A DNA stretch of 7,486 bases from VRUE01 sp035707825 (GTDB taxonomy: Bacteria; Actinomycetota; Thermoleophilia; Solirubrobacterales; 70-9): assembly GCA_035707825.1 (NCBI GenBank), contig DASSTR010000036.1, forward strand, positions 1 to 7,486, written 5' to 3'. This document shows, piece after piece, positions 1 to 5,384 of the stretch. The translations under genes were made by a program, and so were the position numbers. The notes under the pieces were generated by a model. That model was not told where the DNA came from. It was given only the letters and a program-made list of their open reading frames with translations, and searched no databases. Within the stretch, counting starts at the first letter, position 1. The number at the start of each line of letters is the position of its first letter.

Positions 1-1
1 G

Positions 2-202
2 GTCGCCATCGTCGGCGACCCGCTCTCGCTGGCCGAAGCGCTAAGCGTCTCCGACCAGGCCTACCTGTTCGCGGTATTCGCTTCGCTGGTCGCGGGTGCG
101 GTCACGCTGGCCCTCCGTCCCGTTCCCGGCCCGGCCTCCGCTGCGGAGGGCGATGGGACCCTGCCCTATGCCCTGGCGACGCCGGACGCCGGCGACGCCT
201 GA
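2..202 (+). CDS. C-terminal end of a membrane protein, probably an MFS transporter (partial)
   Basis: The window opens inside this gene; 66 residues and a TGA stop remain, and the N-terminus lies off the left edge. The visible part has a short polar segment (GDPLSLAEALSVSDQ), then one clear hydrophobic helix (YLFAVFASLVAGAVTLALRP, about residues 21-40 of the fragment). An Ala/Gly/Pro-rich tail of about 26 residues follows and is probably cytoplasmic. A last transmembrane helix preceded by an 'AL..SDQAYLF' loop and followed by Arg-Pro resembles the end of 14-helix drug-efflux transporters of the major facilitator superfamily (EmrB/QacA type). That assignment rests on general pattern only; another polytopic membrane protein is possible. 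Codon use is typical of a real high-GC gene, with mostly G or C in third positions. A hairpin lies just downstream. Confidence 0.5.
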   Translation, partial: VAIVGDPLSLAEALSVSDQAYLFAVFASLVAGAVTLALRPVPGPASAAEGDGTLPYALATPDAGDA

Positions 203-223
203 GCCCTCGGCGCCCGAACTTTC

Positions 224-247
224 CGAAGCTGCGCAGCTTTGCTTGAG
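224..247 (+). terminator. Possible intrinsic terminator / 14-bp palindrome after the transporter gene
   Basis: Positions 226-239 form a perfect 14-base palindrome (AAGCTGCGCAGCTT). As RNA it folds into a stem of about 7 pairs, counting one G-U and the outer C224-G241, around a GCGC loop. A modestly T-rich stretch (TTTGCTTG) follows. It lies 24 bases after the transporter stop and just before the acylphosphatase promoter, which suits a terminator. The T tract is weak, so it could instead be a binding site for a dimeric regulator. Confidence 0.4.
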
Positions 248-252
248 AACCC

Positions 253-281
253 TTGACAGGAGGCGCGGCGGGTCGCAGGAT
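253..281 (+). promoter_or_regulatory. Sigma-70-type promoter of the acylphosphatase gene
   Basis: A perfect -35 hexamer TTGACA (253-258) is followed by a 17-base spacer and a -10-like CAGGAT (276-281), which keeps the key A at position 2 and the final T. Only 6 bases separate it from the ATG at 288, so transcription would start at or within a base of the start codon. This is the best-formed promoter in the window. The same segment contains GCAGGA (275-280), 7 bases before the ATG, which could act as a weak Shine-Dalgarno if transcription starts further upstream. Confidence 0.6.
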
Positions 282-287
282 CGACCC

Positions 288-572
288 ATGAGCGGCGCCG
301 AGGAAGTGTGCGCCAAGCGGGTCATCGTCCACGGGCGCGTCCAGGGTGTCTTTTTCCGCGACACCACGCACCGGCAGGCCTCCGCGCGGCGGGTCGCGGG
401 CTGGGTCCGGAACCGGCCCGATGGGACAGTGGAGGCGGTCTTCGAGGGCGCTCCCCAGGACGTCGAGGCCCTCGTGGCCTTTTGCCACCAGGGCCCCCGC
501 GGGGCCGAGGTCGATCGCGTCGAGGTGCGTGAGGAGGATCCCGAGGACCGCTGGGCCTTCGAGATCCGCTGA
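288..572 (+). CDS. acyP: Acylphosphatase
   Basis: This 94-residue protein is a standard single-domain acylphosphatase, a small cytoplasmic enzyme that hydrolyses the carboxyl-phosphate bond of acyl phosphates such as 1,3-bisphosphoglycerate or acetyl phosphate. The N-terminal signature VHGRVQGVFFRDTT (residues 14-27) carries the phosphate-binding loop and the catalytic arginine (R24). The second signature GWVRNRPDGTVEAVFEG (38-54) supplies the catalytic asparagine (N42). Length matches the family (about 90-95). The ATG at 288 was chosen over upstream in-frame starts because it gives the normal N-terminus and sits correctly behind the promoter at 253-281; starts from 96 onward would overlap the transporter gene. 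The gene is convergent with purL, with only 16 bases between the two stop codons. The acylphosphatase physiological role in bacteria is generally unclear, and nothing here ties it to purine synthesis. Confidence 0.93.
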   Translation: MSGAEEVCAKRVIVHGRVQGVFFRDTTHRQASARRVAGWVRNRPDGTVEAVFEGAPQDVEALVAFCHQGPRGAEVDRVEVREEDPEDRWAFEIR

Positions 573-588
573 GACCCGGTTGCCGACC

Positions 589-2799
589 CTAGGGTGCGGC
601 CGTGCTCAGGGAGAGCCAAGCGCTTTGGGCGGCGTCGAGACCGACGTTGAAGCTGCGAACGCCGGCGGCGATCTCGATCGTGTTCCCGCCGGTCTCGCCG
701 AGCAGCGTCGCGTCGAGCGCTTCGAGTTGCTCCCGTGTGCCGCTGAGGAGGAAGCCGCCGGCCCCCTCTCCAAAGAGGGCCTCCAGGGGTGAGCAGCCGC
801 GTTCGCGGAGCGGCTGCAGGTCGACCCGGCAACCGATGCCGGCGCCGATCGCAGACTCCGCAAGCGCCACCGCAAGCCCGCCGTCGCTGACGTCGTGGGC
901 CGAGGAGACCCGTCCCGCGCGAACCGCGGCGCGCACCGCGGCGCAGGCCGCGGCGACGGCCTCGATGTCGGGCTCGGGAAGGCCGGCCGCCAGCTCCCCC
1001 CGCAGCTTCGCCAGCTCCGAGCCGGCCAGCGAGGGTGAGAAGGGGCCGAGCAGCGCGATCGCCTCGCCCTCGCGGACGAAGGCGCCCCCCGCGGCCCGGG
1101 CCGGATCGGGCAGCTCGCCGACCATCCCGACCACCGGCGTCGGGTAGATCGGCCCTTCCGGGCCCTCGTTGTAGAGGGAGACGTTGCCGCCGACCACCGG
1201 CACGCCGAGCGCCTCGCAGGCCGCCGCGAGGCCGCTGACGGCGCGGTCGAGCTGCCAGGCGGGGGCCGGCTTCTCCGGGTTGCCGAAGTTGAGGCAGTTG
1301 GTGACGCCGAGCGGCTCGGCGCCGACGCAGGCGAGGTTCTGGGCGCACTCCAGCACTCCCGCGATCGTCCCCGCGTAGGGGTCGCAGGCGACCCGCCGCC
1401 CGTTGCCGTCGATCGCGATCGCGATCGCGTTGCCGGCCTCGGGAATCTGCAGCACCGCCGCGTCGGCCGACTCCGGCCGGCGCACGGTGCGCGAGCCGAC
1501 CATCGAGTCGTACTGCTCGAAGGCCCAGCGCTTCGAGGCGACGCTGGGCGAGGAGAGCAGGGCGAGGAGAACGGCGCCGGGATCGTCCGAGCTGGCCGAG
1601 GGGCCGGCCGCCGCCGCGACCCGCTCGGCGAGCACGTCCCGGTTGCCGTAGATCCACCCCTCGGGCTCCTCGGGGCTGAGGTCGTAGAGAGGGCAGCCCT
1701 CGACCAGCGCCTCCACCGGCATGTCCCCGACCACGTCCTCGCCGCGAAGAATGCGCACCGCGCCGCTGCCGGTCACCACTCCGACCTCGGCGGCACCCGT
1801 CTGCCACTTCTCGCAGGTCGCCAGCACCTCGGCGACCTTCGCCGGCTCGACCACGGCCAGCATCCGCTCCTGGGACTCGGAGACCATGATCTCGAAGGGC
1901 TCCATGTCGGCCTCGCGCAGTGGCACGCGCGCCACGTCGATGTCGATGCCGACACCGCCGGCCGAGGCCATCTCACCGGCCGAGGAGGTCAGCCCGGCGG
2001 CGCCGAGGTCCTGCAGCGAGACCAGCAGCCCCTTGGCGAGCAGCTCCAGGCAGCACTCGAGCAGCTTCGACTCCTCGAAGGGGTCGCCGATCTGCACCGT
2101 CGGGCGCTTCGCCTCGTCGCCCTCGCCGAGCTCGGCCGAGGCGAGCACGGAGGCGCCGCCGATCCCGTCGCGCCCTGTCGAGGCGCCCATCAGGACGACC
2201 GCGTTACCGACCCCGGCCGCCGCGGCGCGCACCATCTCGCCGGTCTTCGCCAGCCCGACGCACATCGCGTTGACGAGGCAGTTGTGCTCGTAGGGGGCCT
2301 CGAAGTAGATCTCGCCGCCGACGGTTGGGACGCCGATCGAGTTGCCGTAGTGGCCGATCCCCCGCACCGCGCCGTCGAGCAGATGGCGGGAGCGCAGCGA
2401 GTCGAGCTCCCCGAAGCGCAGCGAGTCGAGGATCGCGATCGGCCGCGCGCCGAGCGCGAAGACGTCGCGGAGGATCCCGCCGACGCCGGTCGCCGCCCCC
2501 TCGATCGGTTCGACCGCGCTGGGGTGGTTGTGGGACTCGACCTTGAAGGCGACCGCGTAGCCGTTGCCGATGTCGACGGCGCCGGCGTTCTCGCCCGGCC
2601 CCATGACGACCCTCTCGCCCTCCGTCGGCAGGCGCCGCAGCAGCTTGCGCGAGTGCTTGTAGGCGCAGTGCTCCGACCACAGCAGGCTGAACATCGCCAG
2701 CTCGACCGTGTTCGGCTCCCGCCCGAGCTGCTCGCAGATCAGCTCGAACTCGGCATCTGTGAGTCCCAGCTCGCGGTGCTTTGCCGCGTCCACCGTCAT
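589..2799 (-). CDS. purL: Phosphoribosylformylglycinamidine synthase subunit PurL
   Basis: This is the ATP-dependent synthetase subunit of FGAM synthase. It converts FGAR to FGAM using ammonia delivered by PurQ, in a cytoplasmic complex with PurS. At 736 residues it is the small bacterial form, not the roughly 1300-residue fused PurL. Visible landmarks are WSEHCAYKHS (41-50, with the conserved His44), GPGENAG (67-73), the ATP-site motif ESHNHPSAVEP (88-98), GAATGVGGILRD (101-112), GVPTVGGE (156-163), SLQDLGAAGL (261-270), LNFGNPEKP (503-511), VVGGNVSLYNE (535-545) and SAHDVSDGGLA (633-643). It therefore has both AIRS-like halves and is full length. The ATG at 2799 gives the usual N-terminus (KHRELGLTDAEFE). 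No good Shine-Dalgarno precedes it, and a 5-bp GC hairpin occupies 2810-2824, so translation is probably coupled to purQ or to the short ORF that overlaps this ATG. It is the last gene of the purSQL run; no purF follows within the window. Confidence 0.97.
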   Translation of the reverse strand: MTVDAAKHRELGLTDAEFELICEQLGREPNTVELAMFSLLWSEHCAYKHSRKLLRRLPTEGERVVMGPGENAGAVDIGNGYAVAFKVESHNHPSAVEPIEGAATGVGGILRDVFALGARPIAILDSLRFGELDSLRSRHLLDGAVRGIGHYGNSIGVPTVGGEIYFEAPYEHNCLVNAMCVGLAKTGEMVRAAAAGVGNAVVLMGASTGRDGIGGASVLASAELGEGDEAKRPTVQIGDPFEESKLLECCLELLAKGLLVSLQDLGAAGLTSSAGEMASAGGVGIDIDVARVPLREADMEPFEIMVSESQERMLAVVEPAKVAEVLATCEKWQTGAAEVGVVTGSGAVRILRGEDVVGDMPVEALVEGCPLYDLSPEEPEGWIYGNRDVLAERVAAAAGPSASSDDPGAVLLALLSSPSVASKRWAFEQYDSMVGSRTVRRPESADAAVLQIPEAGNAIAIAIDGNGRRVACDPYAGTIAGVLECAQNLACVGAEPLGVTNCLNFGNPEKPAPAWQLDRAVSGLAAACEALGVPVVGGNVSLYNEGPEGPIYPTPVVGMVGELPDPARAAGGAFVREGEAIALLGPFSPSLAGSELAKLRGELAAGLPEPDIEAVAAACAAVRAAVRAGRVSSAHDVSDGGLAVALAESAIGAGIGCRVDLQPLRERGCSPLEALFGEGAGGFLLSGTREQLEALDATLLGETGGNTIEIAAGVRSFNVGLDAAQSAWLSLSTAAP

Positions 2800-2855
2800 C
2801 GATGCACGCCGGCGATAGCCGCCGCCCCCGGACGCGGAAGCGATTGCCTGTCCAT
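2796..2855 (-). CDS. Possible short bridging ORF between purQ and purL (19 residues)
   Basis: An ATG 10 bases after the purQ stop opens a 19-codon ORF (MDRQSLPRPGAAAIAGVHR). Its TGA overlaps the purL start as ATGA, the classic arrangement for termination-reinitiation coupling. A weak GAAG lies 8 bases before its ATG. The peptide has no recognisable domain. If it is translated, its likely job is to carry ribosomes through the spacer and its small hairpin to the purL start, not to make a functional peptide. An ORF this short can arise by chance in GC-rich DNA, so confidence is low. Confidence 0.25.
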   Translation of the reverse strand: MDRQSLPRPGAAAIAGVHR

Positions 2856-2865
2856 GTGTAGTTCT
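2800..2865 (-). other. purQ-purL spacer, open in the shared purQ/purL frame
   Basis: The 66 bases between the purQ stop and the purL ATG are exactly 22 codons, so purQ and purL lie in the same frame. That frame contains no other stop and no ATG, GTG or TTG. Read through, it would encode a flexible Gly/Ser-rich linker including SASGGGGY, followed by three arginines. A 5-bp hairpin (CGGCG, loop GCTAT, CGCCG) lies at 2810-2824, 10 bases before the purL start. No promoter was seen in the spacer. Confidence 0.6.
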
Positions 2866-3534
2866 TCAGGCATTCGCGAGAGCAGAGGAGGCGGCGGAGA
2901 AAAGCCTCAGGCCGTCGGTCGAGCCGGTCAGCGGGTCTACCGCGTGCTCGGGGTGGGGCATCAGCCCGAGCACGTTGCCGGCCTCGTTGACGACCCCGGC
3001 GATGTCGTTGACCGACCCGTTGGGGTTCTGGCCCGGGGCGTATCGAAAGGCGACCCGGCGGTTCGCCTCCAGCTCTTCGAGCATCGCCGGGGGCGCGTAG
3101 TAGCGGCCTTCGCCGTGCTTGACCGGGATCGAGATCCGCTCCCCCTCCTCGATTCCGGCCAGGAAGGGGGACTCGGCGCCCGCCGCGATCAGGTCGGTCT
3201 GGCGGCAGATGAAGCGCAGCCCGTCGTTGCGCAGCAGCGCCCCCGGCAGCAGCCCCGCTTCGCAGAGCACCTGGAAGCCGTTGCAGATGCCGAGGACCGG
3301 GCCGCCCCCCGCGGCGAACTCGGCGACCGCCTCCATCGCCGGGGAGAAGCGCGCGATCGCCCCCGCACGCAGGTAGTCGCCGTAGGAGAAGCCTCCGGGG
3401 ACGACGATCGCGTCGACGCCGTCGAGGTCGCGCTCCTCGTGCCAGATCAGCTGCGCTTCACCGGCCAGGCCGCAGGCGTGCAGGGCGTCCCGCTCGTCGC
3501 AGGACCCGGGGAACTGGAGCACTCCCCAGCGCAT
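2866..3534 (-). CDS. purQ: Phosphoribosylformylglycinamidine synthase subunit PurQ (glutaminase)
   Basis: This is the class I (triad) glutamine amidotransferase subunit of FGAM synthase; it hydrolyses glutamine and passes ammonia to PurL. The 222-residue length is normal. The N-terminus MRWGVLQFPGSCDERDAL is typical. The motif VVPGGFSYGDYLRAGAIA (44-61) is the family hallmark, GICNGFQVL (82-90) carries the nucleophile Cys84, and MPHPEHA (192-198) supplies His194 and Glu196 of the triad. NPNGSVNDIAG (170-180) is also conserved. The start codon overlaps the purS stop by one base (TGATG, minus strand 3536-3532), so translation of the two subunits is probably coupled, which suits their fixed complex. 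No independent Shine-Dalgarno is evident. Its stop is followed after 66 bases by purL in the same reading frame. Confidence 0.97.
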   Translation of the reverse strand: MRWGVLQFPGSCDERDALHACGLAGEAQLIWHEERDLDGVDAIVVPGGFSYGDYLRAGAIARFSPAMEAVAEFAAGGGPVLGICNGFQVLCEAGLLPGALLRNDGLRFICRQTDLIAAGAESPFLAGIEEGERISIPVKHGEGRYYAPPAMLEELEANRRVAFRYAPGQNPNGSVNDIAGVVNEAGNVLGLMPHPEHAVDPLTGSTDGLRLFSAASSALANA

Positions 3535-3767
3535 CAGCCGTCGCCGTCGATGCGCTCGATCTCGAAATCCTCGATCAGCGGATTGGCGAGCAGCTTCTCG
3601 CAGAGCTCTGCGAGCCGCTCGGGGTCCTCCGCCTCGAGCTCGACCATGCGCCCAACCCGCACGTGACCGATGCCCTCGAAGCCGAGCGCCGGGAGCGCGC
3701 CCTCGACCGCCTTGCCCTGCGGGTCGAGGATTCCCTCCTTGGGACGGATCAGCACGCGAGCCTTCAC
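3534..3767 (-). CDS. purS: Phosphoribosylformylglycinamidine synthase subunit PurS
   Basis: PurS is the small structural subunit that bridges PurQ and PurL in the three-part FGAM synthase and is needed for ammonia transfer. The protein is 77 residues if started at the GTG at 3767, matching the family's usual 75-90. It begins VKARVLIRPKEGILDPQGKA, the PurS signature, then has ALPALGFEGIGHVRVGR (about 24-40) and ends with the strand LIEDFEIERI. The frame stays open far upstream (to 4031 if read back), but that extension runs antisense through the cupin gene and has no PurS-like sequence, so it is rejected. A TTG at 3776 is a less likely alternative. A TAGATT hexamer ends 7 bases before the GTG, suggesting a leaderless mRNA. 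The purQ start overlaps the stop. This is the promoter-proximal gene of purSQL. Confidence 0.93.
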   Translation of the reverse strand: MKARVLIRPKEGILDPQGKAVEGALPALGFEGIGHVRVGRMVELEAEDPERLAELCEKLLANPLIEDFEIERIDGDG

Positions 3768-3774
3768 GGCTGCC

Positions 3775-3780
3775 AATCTA
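3775..3780 (-). promoter_or_regulatory. Candidate -10 box for leaderless purSQL transcript
   Basis: Read on the minus strand, TAGATT matches the actinobacterial -10 consensus TANNNT. It is followed by exactly 7 bases (GGCAGCC) and the purS GTG, so the transcript would begin at or one base before the start codon. No recognisable -35 lies 16-18 bases upstream. The position is shared with the divergent cupin promoter, 26 bases away. Confidence 0.5.
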
Positions 3781-3806
3781 GCGATCCCGCCCACGGGGTT
3801 GGCGTC

Positions 3807-3812
3807 TACGAT
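3807..3812 (+). promoter_or_regulatory. Candidate -10 box for leaderless cupin transcript
   Basis: TACGAT fits TANNNT and is followed by exactly 7 bases (GCGCCCG) and the ATG at 3820. It overlaps the alternative in-frame ATG at 3811, which therefore could not be translated from this promoter. This decides the start in favour of 3820. No clear -35 was seen. Confidence 0.5.
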
Positions 3813-3819
3813 GCGCCCG

Positions 3820-4434
3820 ATGAGCCGCCCCGAGATCCTCGCCGCCCCGACTGAGTCGTATTCGGCCGGCGATTCGCTCGAAAACCCGGTCACCGGCGAG
3901 CTGGGGACCTTGATCAAGGGACCCCTCGAAGGGGACGACTCCTCACTCGAGGTCGAGCTGCGCGTCCAGCCGGGCGGCGCGGTCGCCGGCGAGCACATCC
4001 ATCCCAGCCTCGACGAGCGGTTCACGGTCAAGGCTGGGCGGATCGGGTTCCGCCTCGACGGCAGGGAGTCGGTCGCGGGCCCCGGCGAATCGGTCGAGAT
4101 ACCCCGTGGCAGCTGGCACGACTGGTGGAACGCCAGCGACGAAGAGGAAGCCGTCGCCCAGGTCTACGTCTCCGATGGGCTCCGCTTCATGCTGATGATC
4201 GAGAACCTCTTCGGCCTGGCCCGCGACGGCCACACCAACGAGAAGGGGCTGCCGGACCCGCTGCAGCTGACCATGTTCGCGACCGAGTTCCGAGACGTGC
4301 TGATCTTCAAACGCCCGCCCGCCGCCGTCCAGAAGGTCCTCTTCGGGGTGCTGCGGCCGATCGCATCCGCCCGCGGGTACCGCGGCGCCTATCCCCAGTA
4401 CAGCCGCTCGCTGCTGGGCTCGAGCGCTCGCTGA
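3820..4434 (+). CDS. Single-domain cupin protein of unknown substrate
   Basis: The 204-residue protein contains one complete cupin barrel. Motif 1 fits G(X)5HXH(X)4E(X)6G exactly, from Gly53 (GAVAGEHIH, then Glu66 and Gly73). Motif 2 fits G(X)5PXG(X)2H(X)3N exactly, from Gly89 (IPRGSWHDWWN, with His100 and Asn104). The four expected metal ligands are His59, His61, Glu66 and His100, so a bound metal and possible enzymatic activity are plausible. The last 90 residues form a helical C-terminal extension (LFGLARDGHTNEKGL, LPDPLQLTMFATEFRDV, then a basic end) of a kind found in other uncharacterised cupin proteins. No signal peptide is seen, so it is probably cytoplasmic. It is divergent from purS with 52 bases between starts and convergent with purC. 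The ATG at 3811 is an alternative start. Substrate and pathway cannot be told from sequence; dioxygenase, isomerase or ligand-binding roles all occur in the superfamily. Confidence 0.88.
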   Translation: MSRPEILAAPTESYSAGDSLENPVTGELGTLIKGPLEGDDSSLEVELRVQPGGAVAGEHIHPSLDERFTVKAGRIGFRLDGRESVAGPGESVEIPRGSWHDWWNASDEEEAVAQVYVSDGLRFMLMIENLFGLARDGHTNEKGLPDPLQLTMFATEFRDVLIFKRPPAAVQKVLFGVLRPIASARGYRGAYPQYSRSLLGSSAR

Positions 4435-4486
4435 GGCGCTAGCTCCGAACGAGCGAGCGATGCGCTTTGCTCAGAACGAGCGCTCG
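4421..4486. terminator. Palindrome-rich convergent junction of cupin and purC genes
   Basis: Both convergent genes end here, with 36 bases between stops. A perfect 10-base palindrome CGAGCGCTCG occurs twice, at 4421-4430 and 4477-4486, inside the two gene ends. An 8-bp inverted repeat pairs CGCTCGCT (4425-4432) with AGCGAGCG (4452-4459), and GAACGAGCG is directly repeated at 4447-4455 and 4474-4482. Strong GC hairpins are therefore possible on both transcripts, but no T tract follows, so this is at best a U-less, two-way terminator. Confidence 0.4.
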
Positions 4487-5319
4487 GTGACGCGCTCGTA
4501 GGCCTCGACGTACTTGGCGCGCGTCTGCTCGACCACGTCGGGCGGCAGCTCCGGCGCCGGCGGTGTTTTGTCCCAGCCCTGCTCGCTGGCCCAGTCGCGC
4601 ACGAACTGCTTGTCGAAGGACGGCGGGGTCGCGCCGGGCGACCAGCGGGCGGCCGGCCAGAAGCGCGAGGAGTCCGGGGTCAGGACCTCGTCGGCGAGCA
4701 CGATCTCGGCCCCGGCGTGGCGGCCAAACTCGAACTTGGTGTCGGCGAGGATGATCCCCCGCTCGGCGGCGTGCTCGGCGCCGCGCGTGTAGACCTCGAT
4801 CGAGATCCGCCGCAGCTCCTCCATCAGCGCCCGATCGCCGACGATCTCCGCCGCGCGGTCGAAGTCGACGTTCTCGTCGTGATCGCCGATCTCGGCCTTG
4901 GTCGCGGGGGTGAAGATCGGCTCCGGGAGCTTGTCGGACTCGAGCAGGCCGCCGGGCAGCTCGATCCCGCAGACCGCGCCGCCCTCCTTGTATTCCTTCC
5001 AGCCCGAGCCGGAGAGGTAGCCGCGTACCACGCACTCGACCGGATACATCTCCAGCCGCCGCACCCGCATCGCCCGTTCGGCGACCTCCTCGGGCACGTC
5101 GTCGGAGATGAAGTGGTTGGGGACGATGTCGCCGGTCAGCTCGAACCAGAATTCCGAGACCCGGTTCAGCACCTTGCCCTTGTCGGGGATCGGCGTCGGC
5201 ATCACGACGTCGTAGATCGAGATCCGGTCTGAGGCGACCATCAGCAGGTCGTCCTCCCACTCGTAGATCTCCCGCACCTTCCCCGAGGAATGAAGCTTGA
5301 GGTCCGCAATCGCAGTCAT
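4471..5319 (-). CDS. purC: Phosphoribosylaminoimidazole-succinocarboxamide synthase (SAICAR synthetase)
   Basis: PurC joins CAIR and aspartate using ATP to make SAICAR, in the cytoplasm. The 282-residue protein is the longer bacterial/yeast-like form. It shows the N-terminal ATP-site segment SSGKVREIYE (11-20), VASDRISIYDVVMP (28-41) and PDKGKVLNRVSEFWF (45-59). SAICAR synthetase signature 1 is MYPVECVVRGYLSGSGW (91-107) and signature 2 is LADTKFEFG (191-199). The C-terminal LTPDSSRFWP (213-222) and SFDKQFVRDW (234-243) complete the fold. The ATG at 5319 gives the standard N-terminus (MTAIADLKLHSSGK). The frame runs 37 codons further upstream, but that part lacks family similarity and runs antisense into the P450 gene. 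A TAGCAT hexamer lies 7 bases before the ATG, and there is no Shine-Dalgarno, so the mRNA is probably leaderless. It is divergent from the P450, with 65 bases between starts. Confidence 0.97.
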   Translation of the reverse strand: MTAIADLKLHSSGKVREIYEWEDDLLMVASDRISIYDVVMPTPIPDKGKVLNRVSEFWFELTGDIVPNHFISDDVPEEVAERAMRVRRLEMYPVECVVRGYLSGSGWKEYKEGGAVCGIELPGGLLESDKLPEPIFTPATKAEIGDHDENVDFDRAAEIVGDRALMEELRRISIEVYTRGAEHAAERGIILADTKFEFGRHAGAEIVLADEVLTPDSSRFWPAARWSPGATPPSFDKQFVRDWASEQGWDKTPPAPELPPDVVEQTRAKYVEAYERVTERSF

Positions 5320-5326
5320 TGATCCG

Positions 5327-5332
5327 ATGCTA
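5327..5332 (-). promoter_or_regulatory. Candidate -10 box for leaderless purC transcript
   Basis: On the minus strand TAGCAT (TANNNT) is followed by 7 bases (CGGATCA) and the purC ATG, placing the transcription start at the start codon. No convincing -35 was found 16-18 bases upstream. It lies in the short divergent region shared with the P450 gene. Confidence 0.5.
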
Positions 5333-5384
5333 ACCATTGGCCCAGCGGAGGGTGGATTCGCCGCCGTCTGCGATCCTTCTCGCC

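Noticed and set aside
96..287. Upstream extension of the acylphosphatase frame
   Set aside because: It overlaps the transporter gene and the promoter, and adds a Pro/Arg-rich segment absent from the family.
1411..1428. Tandem GATCGC x3, containing GCGATCGC (HIP1-like) octamers
   Set aside because: It encodes the conserved AIAIAID stretch of PurL through repeated Ala-Ile codons, so coding explains it. It is a single occurrence and not evidence of a repeat family.
41..1807. Minus-strand ORF of 588 codons overlapping the acylphosphatase and purL genes
   Set aside because: It is an out-of-frame shadow of purL that runs on antisense through the acylphosphatase gene. The product is Arg/Gly/Ala-rich low-complexity sequence with no domain, and purL is unmistakable in the other frame.
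2284..3666. Plus-strand ORF of 460 codons opposite purL, purQ and purS
   Set aside because: It is antisense to three clearly conserved genes and spans their junctions. Long antisense frames are expected at this GC content because stop codons are rare.
3768..4031. Upstream extension of the purS frame (88 extra codons)
   Set aside because: It runs antisense to the cupin gene, lacks PurS similarity and would bypass the TAGATT box next to the normal GTG start.
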